DNA from: Candidatus Symbiopectobacterium sp. 'North America'
GTDB lineage: Bacteria; Pseudomonadota; Gammaproteobacteria; Enterobacterales; Enterobacteriaceae
NCBI RefSeq assembly: GCF_015762685.1
Contig: NZ_PEHF01000059.1
Location: forward strand, 1 to 64,000
Length of the DNA stretch: 64,000 nucleotides
Reading direction: 5' to 3'
Of this stretch, positions 1 to 9,140 are shown one piece after another. A program made the position numbers and the translations under genes. The notes under the pieces were generated by a model. That model did no database searches. It had not been told where the DNA came from and saw nothing but the letters and a program-made list of their open reading frames with translations. The stretch's first letter is position 1. Every line of letters starts with the position of its first letter.

Positions 1-102
1 AGATATTCCCGCTTCGCGGCAAACGTCTTTGACGGTACGTCCAGCTTCAACAGACTTCAAAACGGCGATGATCTGGTGTTCGGTGAACCGGGCTTTACGC
101 AT
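1..102 (-). mobile_element. IS3-family transposase OrfA, N-terminal fragment at window edge
   Basis: The minus strand from position 102 reads MRKARFTEHQIIAVLKSVEA and continues with a helix-turn-helix type sequence ending at the window edge. This is the typical start of the small OrfA protein of IS3-family elements, which binds the element ends and is joined to OrfB by frameshifting. A GAGGAGATCGCC stretch just upstream of the ATG supplies a ribosome binding site. The terminal inverted repeat should lie between about 110 and 240, but I could not fix it. The rest of the element is outside the window, so completeness cannot be judged. Confidence 0.8.
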
Positions 103-354
103 GGCGATCTCCTCAACAGGACATAATCAGTATGTCAGAAGATCTCTAAAAGTGAATGGTTCGATTTACCAGGATACTTACAAGAACACTATCTATATTT
201 AACTAAAATAGTTATTATGTTGTACTTATCAAAGAACTAACCCTATTATTGGTACCGTCATTTTAGCTTTGCTGCACAAACGGTTTTTCTGACAACGTGA
301 TTTATTATTGTGTTCGTTAAACCCAAACATATTAACAAGGTATGGAAATAACTT

Positions 355-903
355 ATGAAATTAACTAAAGCCGCACTGGCCTCAGCCATCGCCATGACTT
401 TTATTCTTAGCGCCAATGCTGCCGACACACATAATGGCACTGTGACATTTAATGGAACAATCATTGATACGCCATGCTTTGTCGATCAGGATGATTTACA
501 TCAGACCGTAGAGTTTGGTAAAATCAGCAAAGCTGTTTTGGAGAATGGTGGCATTTCTGACATTAAATCCTTTGATATTGTATTAAAAGATTGCAGCCTT
601 GATACAGCCACAACGGCAAAAATCGTTTTTAATGGTGGTACCGCTGCGGGCACCAACAGTGAATTACTGGCATTGAACGGCGCTGCATCTGGTACTGGTA
701 TTGCCGTTAAATATTCTGGAAGCAAGATCAAGTTTGATGGTGTCACTCCGGTAGTCAATGCTTCCCCGCTGTCAAACGGTGATAATACGTTCTCTTTCTC
801 TACCTATGTAGAGAAGCTCCCTACGCCGCAATCTGGCACCGCTGTTGATATCACTACCGGTGAATTTACCAGTACAGCAAACTTTGTTGTGTCTTATCAG
901 TAA
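355..903 (+). CDS. Major type-1-like fimbrial pilin
   Basis: A 182-residue fimbrial subunit of the chaperone-usher class. It has a signal peptide (MKLTKAALASAIAMTFILSA, cleavage after NA-A near residue 22), the conserved pilin cysteine pair (TPCF near residue 41, KDCS near 80), and a C-terminal beta-strand ending in a penultimate Tyr (VVSYQ), the residue pattern recognised by the periplasmic chaperone. As first gene of the fimbrial operon and with no lesion it is probably the shaft subunit. The 150 bases upstream are AT-rich and look like a promoter region, but no invertible switch repeats were seen. Family assignment is firm; the fimbrial type is not assignable by eye. Confidence 0.9.
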   Translation: MKLTKAALASAIAMTFILSANAADTHNGTVTFNGTIIDTPCFVDQDDLHQTVEFGKISKAVLENGGISDIKSFDIVLKDCSLDTATTAKIVFNGGTAAGTNSELLALNGAASGTGIAVKYSGSKIKFDGVTPVVNASPLSNGDNTFSFSTYVEKLPTPQSGTAVDITTGEFTSTANFVVSYQ

Positions 904-969
904 CGGTAAGTAATTAGGGAAACAATGGCACGGACGCCGCTTTAAACAATGTCATTGTGGAGAAATAGG

Positions 970-1511
970 GTGAAAAGATTTTTTTATACCGTGTGATTTA
1001 TTTCATTCTATTTTACGTCCCTGTTTATTCCCATGCCGAATGGGATGAGCAAAGAGGTGATGTGACTTTTGGGGGCAGCATTACGGCAACCCCTTGTTTT
1101 CTCTATAATGAATCTATTTATCAACGCATTGATTTTGGACAGATCAATACCAGTTCTCTGATCCCCTCATTCTCAGCAAAGAGAATGATTGAAATAAAAC
1201 TGTTAGTCTGATCCCTCGTGGCAGAAAAAGATATCAATAAAGCAGGAAGCAGTGCAAAAATTACTTTTTTCGGTCAAAAGAGTCAACAAAACCCACAATT
1301 ATGGGCTGTTTCTGGTGAAGCGTCTGGTATTGCATTACAACTTTTGACAGAGACAAATACACCTATTCCTTAGGGTAGTGAAGGCAGCGACTTTCAATTA
1401 ATTGAGGGTGATAATACGCTTCGCTTTGCTGTAAAACTTATTGCCAGTATGGACCAGATAACCGTCGGTGAGTTTTACTCCATTATCAACTTCACAATTT
1501 CTTATCACTGA
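970..1511 (+). pseudogene. Minor fimbrial pilin, inactivated
   Basis: A second pilin of the same family, readable from GTG 970 (MKRFFYTV) to the TGA at 1509. Three lesions are visible. The signal peptide is frameshifted near 991-995, where a GT duplication (ACCGTGTGATT) separates MKRFFYTV from IYFILFYVPVYSHA. An in-frame TGA at 1209-1211 replaces what should be the second conserved pilin cysteine (compare KDCSLD in the major pilin with LLV-stop-SLVAEK here). A TAG interrupts the frame at 1371-1373. The C-terminal donor strand (INFTISYH) is intact. The sequence is otherwise easily alignable, so loss is recent. Probably an adaptor or initiator subunit. Confidence 0.85.
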
Positions 1512-1519
1512 TATTTCGC

Positions 1520-4045
1520 ATGTCTTATCAAATTACCGGTCTAACGATTATGTTAAGAATACTGTTCAGCAGAGAAAAGAAGCGGATTCTATTACGTTTT
1601 GGCATTTCTATTTTTTCGTTGAGTGTTTCAGCGTTGCATGCAACAGAATTTAATATTAACGTGTTGGATGTGGATGAGCGTCAAAAAATCGATCTCAGCC
1701 ACTTTTCCGATCCGGATTATGTCACGCCGGGGGAATACCTGCTGTCCATCAGAATCAATGCCCGAAAAATTCAGCAAAGTAAGGTACAATTTCTGCCGTC
1801 GGGGCCAAATAATAACAAACCGACAGCCTGTATCACACCTGAAATTGCTAACAAACTGGCCTTAACAAAAGAAGCCAGTCGCATGATCGTTTTATGGAAC
1901 AACAATGAATGTGCCGATCTAACGCCGATTTCTGGCGTAAAAATATCTAATCGTATCGGGATGGGCGATTTGGATATCACCATTCCACAAGCCTGGCTAC
2001 GGTACAGTGACACCAATTGGACACCACCTGAACAATGGGATGAGGGCATCAATGGTGCATTGCTAGACTATAATCTGGTCGGTACGGCGCGGCGTAATAT
2101 CAATAATATGGGCTCAGATCGTTATCTGAGCAGCTATGGTACGGCAGGCTTCAACCTGGGAGCCTGGCGATATCGCGCTGACTATCGCTATTTCCGGCAG
2201 CAATCTCGAACAACCGAACGCGATCAGTTCTTTTGGGATCAATTTTACGCATACCGCCCACTGCCGATGATATCCGCGGACTTGCGGCTGGGCGAAATGT
2301 TTTCGGGCAGTAACCTGTTCGATAGCTATCGCTTTACCGGGATTGCGTTAGAAAACAACGAAAACATGCTGCCACCGGCAATGCGTGGCTATGCGCCTGA
2401 AATTCGCGGGGTTGCTCGTTCCAACGCCCGCGTCACCGTCACCCAGAATGGGCGCGTAATTCATGAGACCACCGTACCGGCCGGTCCTTTCGCGATCCAG
2501 AGCCTAAGAAGCGGTATCAGCGGCACGCTGAATGTTGAAGTCACAGAGGAAGATGGCTCGGTTTCACGTTTTCAAACGGAAGCCGCCAACCTGCCCTACC
2601 TGACGCGACCGGGCCATGTGCAATACAAACTGTCAGCCGGGCGGCCATCGAATAACGATCACCATTTCGAGGGTCCGGCGTTCTCTTCCGCAGAGGCCTC
2701 ATGGGGTCTGAGCAGTTCCTGGTCAGTGTACGGCGGTACGCTGCTTTCTGACAGCTATCAATCCTGGGCAGCAGGCGTGGGGAAAAACCTCTATTTGCTG
2801 GGCGCACTCACGGCGGATGTCACACAGTCACGCACCACGCTGGAACAAGCACCCTCGAGGCTGATGGGACACTCTTTTTCTCTGAACTGGTCAAAATTCT
2901 TTGACAGCATCGAGAGTCAGGTCAGCTTTGCTGGCTATCGTTTTTCTGAAAGAACGTTTATGAGCATGCCGCAGTTCTTGTCAGCACTGAATTATGACAA
3001 CGCACTGTACAGTGAAAAAAAGCGCTATAGCATAACGGTATCAAAAAACTTTTCCTCAGAGAATACCAAATCCCTGCTGAGTGGTATGTCCACCTACCTA
3101 ACCTATACCCACAGCACATTTTGGAATGCTGCTGAGCAGGACCGCTATGGCGTTTCGTTAAATAAATATTTTGATTTCGGAGAAATAAAAGGTATTTCCG
3201 CCAACCTTTCTGCTTATAAAACCACGTATAACCAGCGTACTGATGACAGTATTTATCTGAGCCTTTCGATCCCTTTACGGGACAAAGAACGCGTGAGTTA
3301 TAGCGCAGGCAGTTTCAACAGCGATGTAAACCAAACCCTGACGTACACCAACAACCGTGCGCCGGACAGTAACTGGAATATGAGCACGCGCTATAACGAC
3401 CAGGAAAACACCTACCTTAGCGGAAATTACAACTACCTGGCCTCGACCACCGATGCCAGCGTCAGCGCGGCCTGGCAGCAAAATCGCTACACCTTCCTGA
3501 GTGGTTCATTGCGCGGCGGGATCACGGCAACCCAACACGGTGTTGCTGCGCATCCGAAGGGGAACAATGGCGGAACCCGTATCATGGTGGATACGAACGG
3601 GCAGCCCGATGTGCCCTTTGCCCAAAGCCGAGTCACCACTAACCGAGCTGGACTGGCGGTCATCGCCAATACCAGTAGCTATTATGACGTGTCCACGCGC
3701 ATCGATGTGCAAAAATTGCCAAAAAATGTCGAAGCAACCACCAACGTAGTGCAAGGCACGCTCACCGAAGGAGCCATTGGCTACAGAAAATTCACCTTAG
3801 TCAGCGGCGCGAAAATTCTCGCCAGCATTATGTTGGAAAATGGCAAATCGCCCCCCTTCGCCGCTCGCGTTAAAAACAGCAAAGGCCGCGATGTCGCTAT
3901 GGTATCCGATCAAGGTCAAGCCTATATCACCGGCGTCTCTGAGAATGAAACACTCTCTGTTTTTTGGGAGGGTAAAGCCCAGTGTCAGGTAACATTACCG
4001 AGCACCCTCAGTTATTTAGATCAATTATTACTGCCCTGCAAATAA
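1520..4045 (+). CDS. Fimbrial outer-membrane usher (FimD/PapC family)
   Basis: An 841-residue usher, the beta-barrel pore that accepts chaperone-subunit complexes and assembles the fimbria at the outer membrane. Visible parts in order: a signal sequence ending around LHATEFN (residues 38-44), the N-terminal substrate-binding domain, the barrel with plug (the RGYAPEIRGVA segment near 295 is characteristic), and two C-terminal domains with a cysteine pair near the end (KAQC and LPCK). Length is normal for the family and the frame is unbroken. An internal ATG at 1550 (MLRILFSREKK) gives a better signal peptide and may be the true start. It lies 9 bases after the broken minor pilin and about 40 bases before the chaperone gene, so the operon is pilin, minor pilin, usher, chaperone, adhesin. 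Confidence 0.92.
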   Translation: MSYQITGLTIMLRILFSREKKRILLRFGISIFSLSVSALHATEFNINVLDVDERQKIDLSHFSDPDYVTPGEYLLSIRINARKIQQSKVQFLPSGPNNNKPTACITPEIANKLALTKEASRMIVLWNNNECADLTPISGVKISNRIGMGDLDITIPQAWLRYSDTNWTPPEQWDEGINGALLDYNLVGTARRNINNMGSDRYLSSYGTAGFNLGAWRYRADYRYFRQQSRTTERDQFFWDQFYAYRPLPMISADLRLGEMFSGSNLFDSYRFTGIALENNENMLPPAMRGYAPEIRGVARSNARVTVTQNGRVIHETTVPAGPFAIQSLRSGISGTLNVEVTEEDGSVSRFQTEAANLPYLTRPGHVQYKLSAGRPSNNDHHFEGPAFSSAEASWGLSSSWSVYGGTLLSDSYQSWAAGVGKNLYLLGALTADVTQSRTTLEQAPSRLMGHSFSLNWSKFFDSIESQVSFAGYRFSERTFMSMPQFLSALNYDNALYSEKKRYSITVSKNFSSENTKSLLSGMSTYLTYTHSTFWNAAEQDRYGVSLNKYFDFGEIKGISANLSAYKTTYNQRTDDSIYLSLSIPLRDKERVSYSAGSFNSDVNQTLTYTNNRAPDSNWNMSTRYNDQENTYLSGNYNYLASTTDASVSAAWQQNRYTFLSGSLRGGITATQHGVAAHPKGNNGGTRIMVDTNGQPDVPFAQSRVTTNRAGLAVIANTSSYYDVSTRIDVQKLPKNVEATTNVVQGTLTEGAIGYRKFTLVSGAKILASIMLENGKSPPFAARVKNSKGRDVAMVSDQGQAYITGVSENETLSVFWEGKAQCQVTLPSTLSYLDQLLLPCK

Positions 4046-4086
4046 AACAAGCACAGCTATTCATTTGCGTTTTTTGGAGAACAAAC

Positions 4087-4833
4087 ATGAAGATATTTTC
4101 CCCCTTTCGTATCATAGGGTTGTTTATCAGCACGATGCTGGCAGCGCCCATCGCTAACAGTGCTATTAACCTTGATCGCACCAGGGTGATTTTTAACGAA
4201 AATGAGCAATCAACTACGGTAATGCTCTCGAACCAGAATGTAGAGAATCCTTTTCTGGCACAATCCTGGTTAACGGATGAGAATCGCAACAAGATTTCTA
4301 CACCATTATTAGTGCTTCCGGCATTACAACGTATCGAGCCCAAAGGACACAGTTTGATCAGTCTGGTAAAAATCGGCCAATTGGCGCATTTACCGAAGGA
4401 CAGAGAGTCGCTGTTTTATTTAAATGTGCGGGAAATCCCCCCAAAACCAGAAAAAGCGAACGTATTGCAAATTGCAATTCAGTCGGAAATAAAAGTTTTT
4501 TTCCGCCCGCAACAGATCACCCCGGCAAAAGGTGAAGTCTGGCAAAACAAACTGAGAATTACCAAGTCCGGCAAACAACTCAGGATTGAGAATCCTACGC
4601 CCTATTACATCACGGTCAGCAATATTTTACAGCAGTCCAAAAATACGCATCAGAACCCGACGCGCCTGTTGGCAGGCAATGCTTTTATGGTTTCTCCGAG
4701 AGGCAGTATTGATGTAGACGTAACGGACAACAGGGCGAATCAATTTTTCCTGTATTACGTTAACGACTTCGGTGGTCATATTGAATTGCCTTTTACCTGT
4801 ACACAAAACCGGTGTCAGCCTGTCACGTTGTGA
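4087..4833 (+). CDS. Periplasmic fimbrial chaperone (FimC/PapD family)
   Basis: A 248-residue chaperone that caps pilins by donor-strand complementation in the periplasm and delivers them to the usher. The start at 4087 is chosen because TTTTTGGAGA precedes it and it begins a clear signal peptide (MKIFSPFRIIGLFISTMLAA, cleaved before AINLDRTRV). The frame is also open upstream into the usher gene, but that extension has no signal peptide. Family marks: RVIFNE in the first strand, FYLNVREIPPKP (the conserved segment before the G1 strand), and a second domain ending YVNDFGGHIELPFTC. Two cysteines near the C terminus (FTCTQNRCQ) could form a disulphide. Intact. Confidence 0.92.
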   Translation: MKIFSPFRIIGLFISTMLAAPIANSAINLDRTRVIFNENEQSTTVMLSNQNVENPFLAQSWLTDENRNKISTPLLVLPALQRIEPKGHSLISLVKIGQLAHLPKDRESLFYLNVREIPPKPEKANVLQIAIQSEIKVFFRPQQITPAKGEVWQNKLRITKSGKQLRIENPTPYYITVSNILQQSKNTHQNPTRLLAGNAFMVSPRGSIDVDVTDNRANQFFLYYVNDFGGHIELPFTCTQNRCQPVTL

Positions 4834-4917
4834 TGTTGTTAGTAATGAACGTCGTCTGTGCATTATTCACCGATGATACCCCGCTTAATTCGAAAGCTAT
4901 AAACAGAGGACTGGCAT

Positions 4918-5954
4918 ATGCCTTTTCTACCCACCAATAACCTCCGTGCACTTATTTTAAGCGGAGGTTTGCTTCTGCTCAGCACATTCTCATTCGACGC
5001 TAATGCGCTAGAGTGCAGTTTAGGCACCACGACAGGTCCGGTAAACTACTACGAAAACGTAGGAACATTAAAAATTTCCGCCACCTTGCCAGTAGGTAGT
5101 CGCCTGTGGACGTCGCAAAATTATACCCGCAACCTGGCCTGCTGGTCTTATAAAATTGTGGAAAATAACGGTGAAATGTCTTACTTCTACCCTAACCCTG
5201 AAGGGAAAGTCATTGGTGAAGGTATCGGTATCGGGATTATCTATAACGGCCAGGACCTCGGTATTATCACCAATGGCGGTACTAGCGCTTCACGCATCTC
5301 CACCGGAAGCTGGATCGCCCCGGGGCCGTCCGAAACCCTTCCGCCCGCCAATCCCACCATGCTAAACGTGACGGTACAACTCTATCTGGAAAAAACCGGG
5401 AATATTACTGACTCTACCGCTGGCGTTGATAGATTAAAGGTCTTTCAGATTGATGGCGTGGGGGGATCAATAATAAACCGGACAGTAACTACGGCCTTAC
5501 GCTCTCAAACTTACACGGTATCGAAGTGATGCAGTGCTCCGCGGGGATCACCGTTTTCCACGACAGCTACGTCGATTTTGGCACGATAAGGTCATGGAAT
5601 GATGCCAATGCCGGTGTTGTAGCCCAGTCAGTATTTCGCATTAACACCTCAACGGACGGGGGGGAAGATTGCGGAAAAGGGTTTAATTTGAACGTTAATT
5701 TCGATGCGGCGGCACAGGGAAATGCACTGGTCGGCCTTGATGGGATGGATATGGGGAACGGCTCGACGCTGAAAATTGAAGAGCAGCAGACCGCAAGCAA
5801 TGTGACGTTCAACCAGTTTATTCCGTTTATCAGCCAGCTGGCCTCAGCAAATGGCGTAGTTGAACGCGCTTACACCGCGCGTTTGTATGCCTCAGGCCCC
5901 GCGGTTATCGGTGATACGGAGAAAAATATCATTCTGCGCTTTAACTATTATTGA
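4918..5954 (+). pseudogene. Fimbrial tip adhesin, frameshifted at a G6 run
   Basis: A two-domain FimH-like adhesin of about 345 residues split by one frameshift. The first part (4918-5529) has a signal peptide (cleavage near SFDANA) and a receptor-binding-type domain starting LECSLG. The second part resumes in another frame and reads NNKPDSNYGLTLSNLHGIEV into MQCSAGITVF, a pilin domain ending with IILRFNYY. The frames meet at a run of six G at 5460-5465; a seventh G would restore one continuous protein (VGG-INNKPD). With the present sequence only the N-terminal domain is made, without the pilin domain needed for fimbrial incorporation. It may be a true mutation, a phase-variable tract or a sequencing error. 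Confidence 0.82.
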
Positions 5955-5998
5955 CCGATGCTGCACGTTTGCGGCCACGTTTTATCAAGAGGAACAAA

Positions 5999-6546
5999 AT
6001 GAACATCCACGCTATTCGGCTAGCACCTCTGTCTGCATTCTGCCTATCCGCGTTGGCGTCAGTCATGGCATGGCATGGGGGGATGTACCGTCCAACCTGA
6101 CTGATGCTACCGTGACTTTCCATGTACAGGTGGTCAGTTCCCCCTGTCACTTTCAGGACAATACTGAGATTATTGTTGAAATGGGTGAAACCTCTACACG
6201 CACACTGCAAACTCAGCAGTATGGGGACTGGCACACCTTCACCTTAGGTTTTACTGAATGCAATACCGACACCTTTCAAAATGTCGCCATTCAGTTTTTA
6301 GGCACCGAAGACACGCACCTTCCCGGCCGCCTGGCACTGGATAGCAGTTCGGGAGCCAAAGGCGTGGCGATTGTGATTTATTACGGCAATAGCCTCGTTA
6401 CCATCAACAACAACTCAGCGTGGATCCCCTTGCAGGTTGGCGATAATCTTCTCTCTTTTTCAGCACGGATTGAGAAAACGGCAGAAGATACGCTGCGATC
6501 CGGCGACTACACGGCAACGGCACACTTCAAACTTAGTTATCTCTGA
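5999..6546 (+). pseudogene. Minor fimbrial pilin, frameshifted at a G6 run
   Basis: A pilin of roughly 180 residues whose signal peptide and mature domain are in different frames. ATG 5999, after AAGAGGAACAAA, starts MNIHAIRLAPLSAFCLSALA, a good signal peptide. The mature pilin (DVPSNLTDATVTFHVQVVSS, then PCHF and a second Cys in TECNTD) is read one frame away and ends ATAHFKLSYL at 6546. The frames cross at six G at 6077-6082; a seventh G would join them. This is the same kind of lesion as in the adhesin just upstream. The C-terminal penultimate Tyr typical of pilins is present. Without the signal peptide no subunit would be exported. Confidence 0.8.
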
Positions 6547-6746
6547 ACAGTGCGCGCTAGCGCACCTGAACCGGTCAATGACAGAAAAACGACGCATTGG
6601 TGACTAATGCCACAAAACACATCGCATGAAAAAAAACAAAATAAAAATATTTTATTAGCAAATCTCTAACATTTTAATAAATGTCTTAAAGTTATTTCTG
6701 AAGAGTCCGTTGTTTAATATACGTAGGGTTGTTTGGAAATATCATC

Positions 6747-7043
6747 ATGAGAGCATTGCTTCTGTATGGCGCACTTCTGTCATGGGCGGGTTTTTCACTG
6801 CCTACCGCGATTGCCTCTTCAACCATCAACATCGGCGTTATTCATATTGTTGGCACCATTGTTGAACCCCTTTGTGATATTTCAACGCAATCACAGCAGG
6901 TGACGGCGCAGTGTTTTCGGCAAGGACAATAGCACACCCTCACCAAGCTAACGCAACAACACGCGTTGCCCCAAGGCGTAGGCTATATTGCCCCCCTGTC
7001 CTTAAGCGAAACGGTCAAAGTAGTGGTGATCAGTTACCAATAA
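6747..7043 (+). pseudogene. Small fimbrial subunit-like protein, nonsense mutation
   Basis: A reading frame of 98 codons from ATG 6747 with a signal peptide (MRALLLYGALLSWAGFSLPT, cleaved near IASS) and a short pilin-like domain with two cysteines (EPLCDI, TAQCF). It is interrupted by TAG at 6930-6932 and continues in the same frame to TAA at 7041, ending KVVVISYQ, which resembles a pilin donor strand. It sits about 200 bases after the previous pilin, behind an AT-rich segment, and closes the fimbrial operon. The family is uncertain because it is shorter than a usual pilin; it may be a rod terminator or a decayed subunit. Confidence 0.6.
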
Positions 7044-7124
7044 CGGCAGACGAGCGTCTGCCGCAAGGCACAATGTTTATCACGATCTTCTAGCCCAACA
7101 GTGTGACCTTCACGGGCCACACCT

Positions 7125-7595
7125 TCAGGAAAGAAAGGCCATCCCTTGCTTAAGCACCAGATCGCAGGCTTTGGTTTTGACTTTTTCGGCCAACGGCGTG
7201 CTACCAATATTGTTGAGGTTTAGCGCCTGTCCATCCTTGGTCTGCAACATCCCAGCCATTCCCTGGGTGTAATCCGTTTGTTTCTGTTTTTCCGTGCTGT
7301 TCAGCCCTAGCTTATCGAGCAATTTATCTTTGATATTTTCAGTATTAGTAGCAGATACCAGCTTCTGCTTGATGCAGTACTGTAAAATGCCTGCGGCATT
7401 GCCCATGCTGCCCGCACTCAATGCCTGCGTGCCACCGCCGAGCAAACCGGCTAAATTGGTGGTTGAGCTACCGTTTTGCCCAAGCTGGCTGGCACCACTG
7501 GACAGTGTATCCTGCCAGTTGGCTGCCTGAAGGTTTCCAGTCATTAGCAGGCTGGAAAAAACGGTGCAATACAGGGTGCGATTTATCAGATTCAT
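7125..7595 (-). CDS. yjjA: DUF2501 family exported protein (YjjA-like)
   Basis: A 156-residue exported protein of unknown function resembling E. coli YjjA. A signal peptide runs to about NLQAANW (residue 25), followed by a Gly/Ser/Ala-rich stretch (SGASQLGQNGSS, GLLGGGTQALSAGSMGNAAG) and a C-terminal alpha-helical domain with two cysteines (LQYCIKQKL and KACDLVLKQG). The start is put at the ATG at 7595; a GTG lies immediately before it. It is convergent with the fimbrial operon and stands alone. It has no lesion. Homology is recognised from the pattern of the DUF2501 family; no biochemical role can be read from the sequence. Confidence 0.75.
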   Translation of the reverse strand: MNLINRTLYCTVFSSLLMTGNLQAANWQDTLSSGASQLGQNGSSTTNLAGLLGGGTQALSAGSMGNAAGILQYCIKQKLVSATNTENIKDKLLDKLGLNSTEKQKQTDYTQGMAGMLQTKDGQALNLNNIGSTPLAEKVKTKACDLVLKQGMAFLS

Positions 7596-7645
7596 CACGC
7601 GGTCACTCTGGTTTATAAAAACGGGTTTAGGAAAACAGGTTCAAT

Positions 7646-7680
7646 AAAAAAGGAGGTACACTGCCGAGCAGTATACCTCC
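7646..7680 (-). terminator. Rho-independent terminator downstream of dcuA
   Basis: The stem GGAGGTA-CACTGC / GCAGTA-TACCTCC (7652-7680) has a 3-base loop. On the minus strand it is followed by TTTTTTATT, so it would end transcription coming from dcuA about 40 bases after its stop codon. Confidence 0.8.
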
Positions 7681-7721
7681 TCTTTCGGGCAGCAACATCA
7701 GCGGTTGCCGGGCATTTTCCG

Positions 7722-9023
7722 TTACAGCACGATATTACCGACCACAAAACCGAATACAACGGAAAGCGTAATCGTTAACACCCCTGGCACCAGAAACGCA
7801 TGGTTAAAAACATATTTGCCGATGCGGGTCGAGCCGGTATCGTCCATTTCCACCGCCGCCAGCAAGGTGGGGTAAGTTGGCAGAACAAACAGCGCCAATA
7901 CCGCAGCAAAAGAGGCTACTAGCGTGACTGAGGAAACGCCAAGCACCAGCGTGGCAGGCAGTAATGCCTTCGCTGTCGCCGCCTGAGAATAGAGCAGCAT
8001 CGACGCAAAGAACAGCACAACGGCCACCATCCAGTGATAGCTTTGCAGCAGTGCACCCGCAGTGCTCTGGATATCATTGATGTGCGCTTTGACAAAGGTA
8101 TCCCCCAACCAGGCGACGCCCATGACGCACACGCAAGCACTCATACCCGATTTAAAGGTGCTGGCAGAAAGTACTTTGCTGGTATCAATTTTACAGGTGA
8201 TGGCAATGAGCGTAGCGATGGTCAGCATGAACACGACAATAGCTTCGTTACACGGCAACACCGGGTTAGCAATCAACTTCACCGTATCGCTGATTGCCGT
8301 GGCGTAACCCACAACGGCAACAATCCCAAGCAGGAACAGCAACACCGACAGTTTCGCCCCCGGCTTGATCTCCAACGTACTGGCGGCACGCACCGACACT
8401 TCGCCATTTTTAAGCCGCTGTTGATAGACTTCATCATCTTTCAGCTCTTTACCCAGAAAGTTGGTGACAACCGCCGTCAACAGCACGGCAGCAAGCGTGG
8501 TGGGGATGCATATTCCCAGCAGCATCAGATAACTGACACCGTGCGGTTCCAGAATACCAGCGGCAAAAACTACCGCCGCAGAAATCGGCGAAGCGGTGAT
8601 CGCCACCTGAGAGGCGACAACGGCGATGGAGAGAGGACGCGACGGACGAATCCCCTGCTCTTTCGCCACTTCCGCAATCACTGGCAACGTTGAAAAGGCG
8701 GTATGCCCGGTGCCCGCCAGCAGCGTCATAAAGTAGGTGACCAGAGGCGCAAGGAAGGTGACATATTTAGGCTGACGGCGTAACAGTTTTTCCGCCAGAC
8801 TGACCAGATAATCCATGCCCCCCGCTACCTGCATGGCGGTGATGGCAGCAATGACCGCCATAATGATTTCGATCACATCAAACGGGATGGCTCCCGGTTT
8901 GATATGGAGACCAAGCGTCAGCACCAGCACCCCTAACCCACCGGCAAAGCCTATACCGATGCTACCAAGACGCGATCCTAGATAAATGGCAAGCAGAACG
9001 ACAAAGAGTTCCACGACAAGCAT
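7722..9023 (-). CDS. dcuA: Anaerobic C4-dicarboxylate antiporter DcuA
   Basis: A 433-residue inner-membrane carrier, the same length as E. coli DcuA and clearly closer to DcuA than to DcuB (MLVVEL start, FDVIEIIMAVIAAITAMQVA, YSQAATAKALLPA, FVLPTYPTLLAAV). It exchanges or takes up aspartate, fumarate, malate and succinate and so supplies AspA with aspartate and exports succinate during fumarate respiration. About ten hydrophobic segments are visible. AAGGAGC lies 6 bases before the ATG. It is 117 bases downstream of aspA on the same strand, the classical aspA-dcuA operon, with a stem-loop between the genes and a terminator after it. No damage is visible. Confidence 0.95.
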   Translation of the reverse strand: MLVVELFVVLLAIYLGSRLGSIGIGFAGGLGVLVLTLGLHIKPGAIPFDVIEIIMAVIAAITAMQVAGGMDYLVSLAEKLLRRQPKYVTFLAPLVTYFMTLLAGTGHTAFSTLPVIAEVAKEQGIRPSRPLSIAVVASQVAITASPISAAVVFAAGILEPHGVSYLMLLGICIPTTLAAVLLTAVVTNFLGKELKDDEVYQQRLKNGEVSVRAASTLEIKPGAKLSVLLFLLGIVAVVGYATAISDTVKLIANPVLPCNEAIVVFMLTIATLIAITCKIDTSKVLSASTFKSGMSACVCVMGVAWLGDTFVKAHINDIQSTAGALLQSYHWMVAVVLFFASMLLYSQAATAKALLPATLVLGVSSVTLVASFAAVLALFVLPTYPTLLAAVEMDDTGSTRIGKYVFNHAFLVPGVLTITLSVVFGFVVGNIVL

Positions 9024-9096
9024 ACAATGCTCCTTAACGATGGTTAAAAGTCGTGCGATGGTATTGTTGTTATTATCTTTTTTTATGAGTAGACAT

Positions 9097-9121
9097 CAGG
9101 CACAGGGCTAACCTGTGCCTG
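9097..9121. promoter_or_regulatory. Intercistronic stem-loop between aspA and dcuA
   Basis: A perfect 10-bp inverted repeat (CAGGCACAGG / CCTGTGCCTG) with a 5-base loop lies in the 117-base gap between aspA and dcuA. There is no T-run after it on the minus strand, so it is more likely an mRNA-stabilising or partial-attenuation hairpin than a full terminator. Confidence 0.55.
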
Positions 9122-9140
9122 CGGTTAATCAATCGGAGAG

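Noticed and set aside
120-354. An invertible fim-type promoter switch upstream of the major pilin
   Set aside because: No pair of short inverted repeats about 300 bases apart and no recombinase gene were seen; the nearby IS3-family fragment explains the rearranged look of the region.
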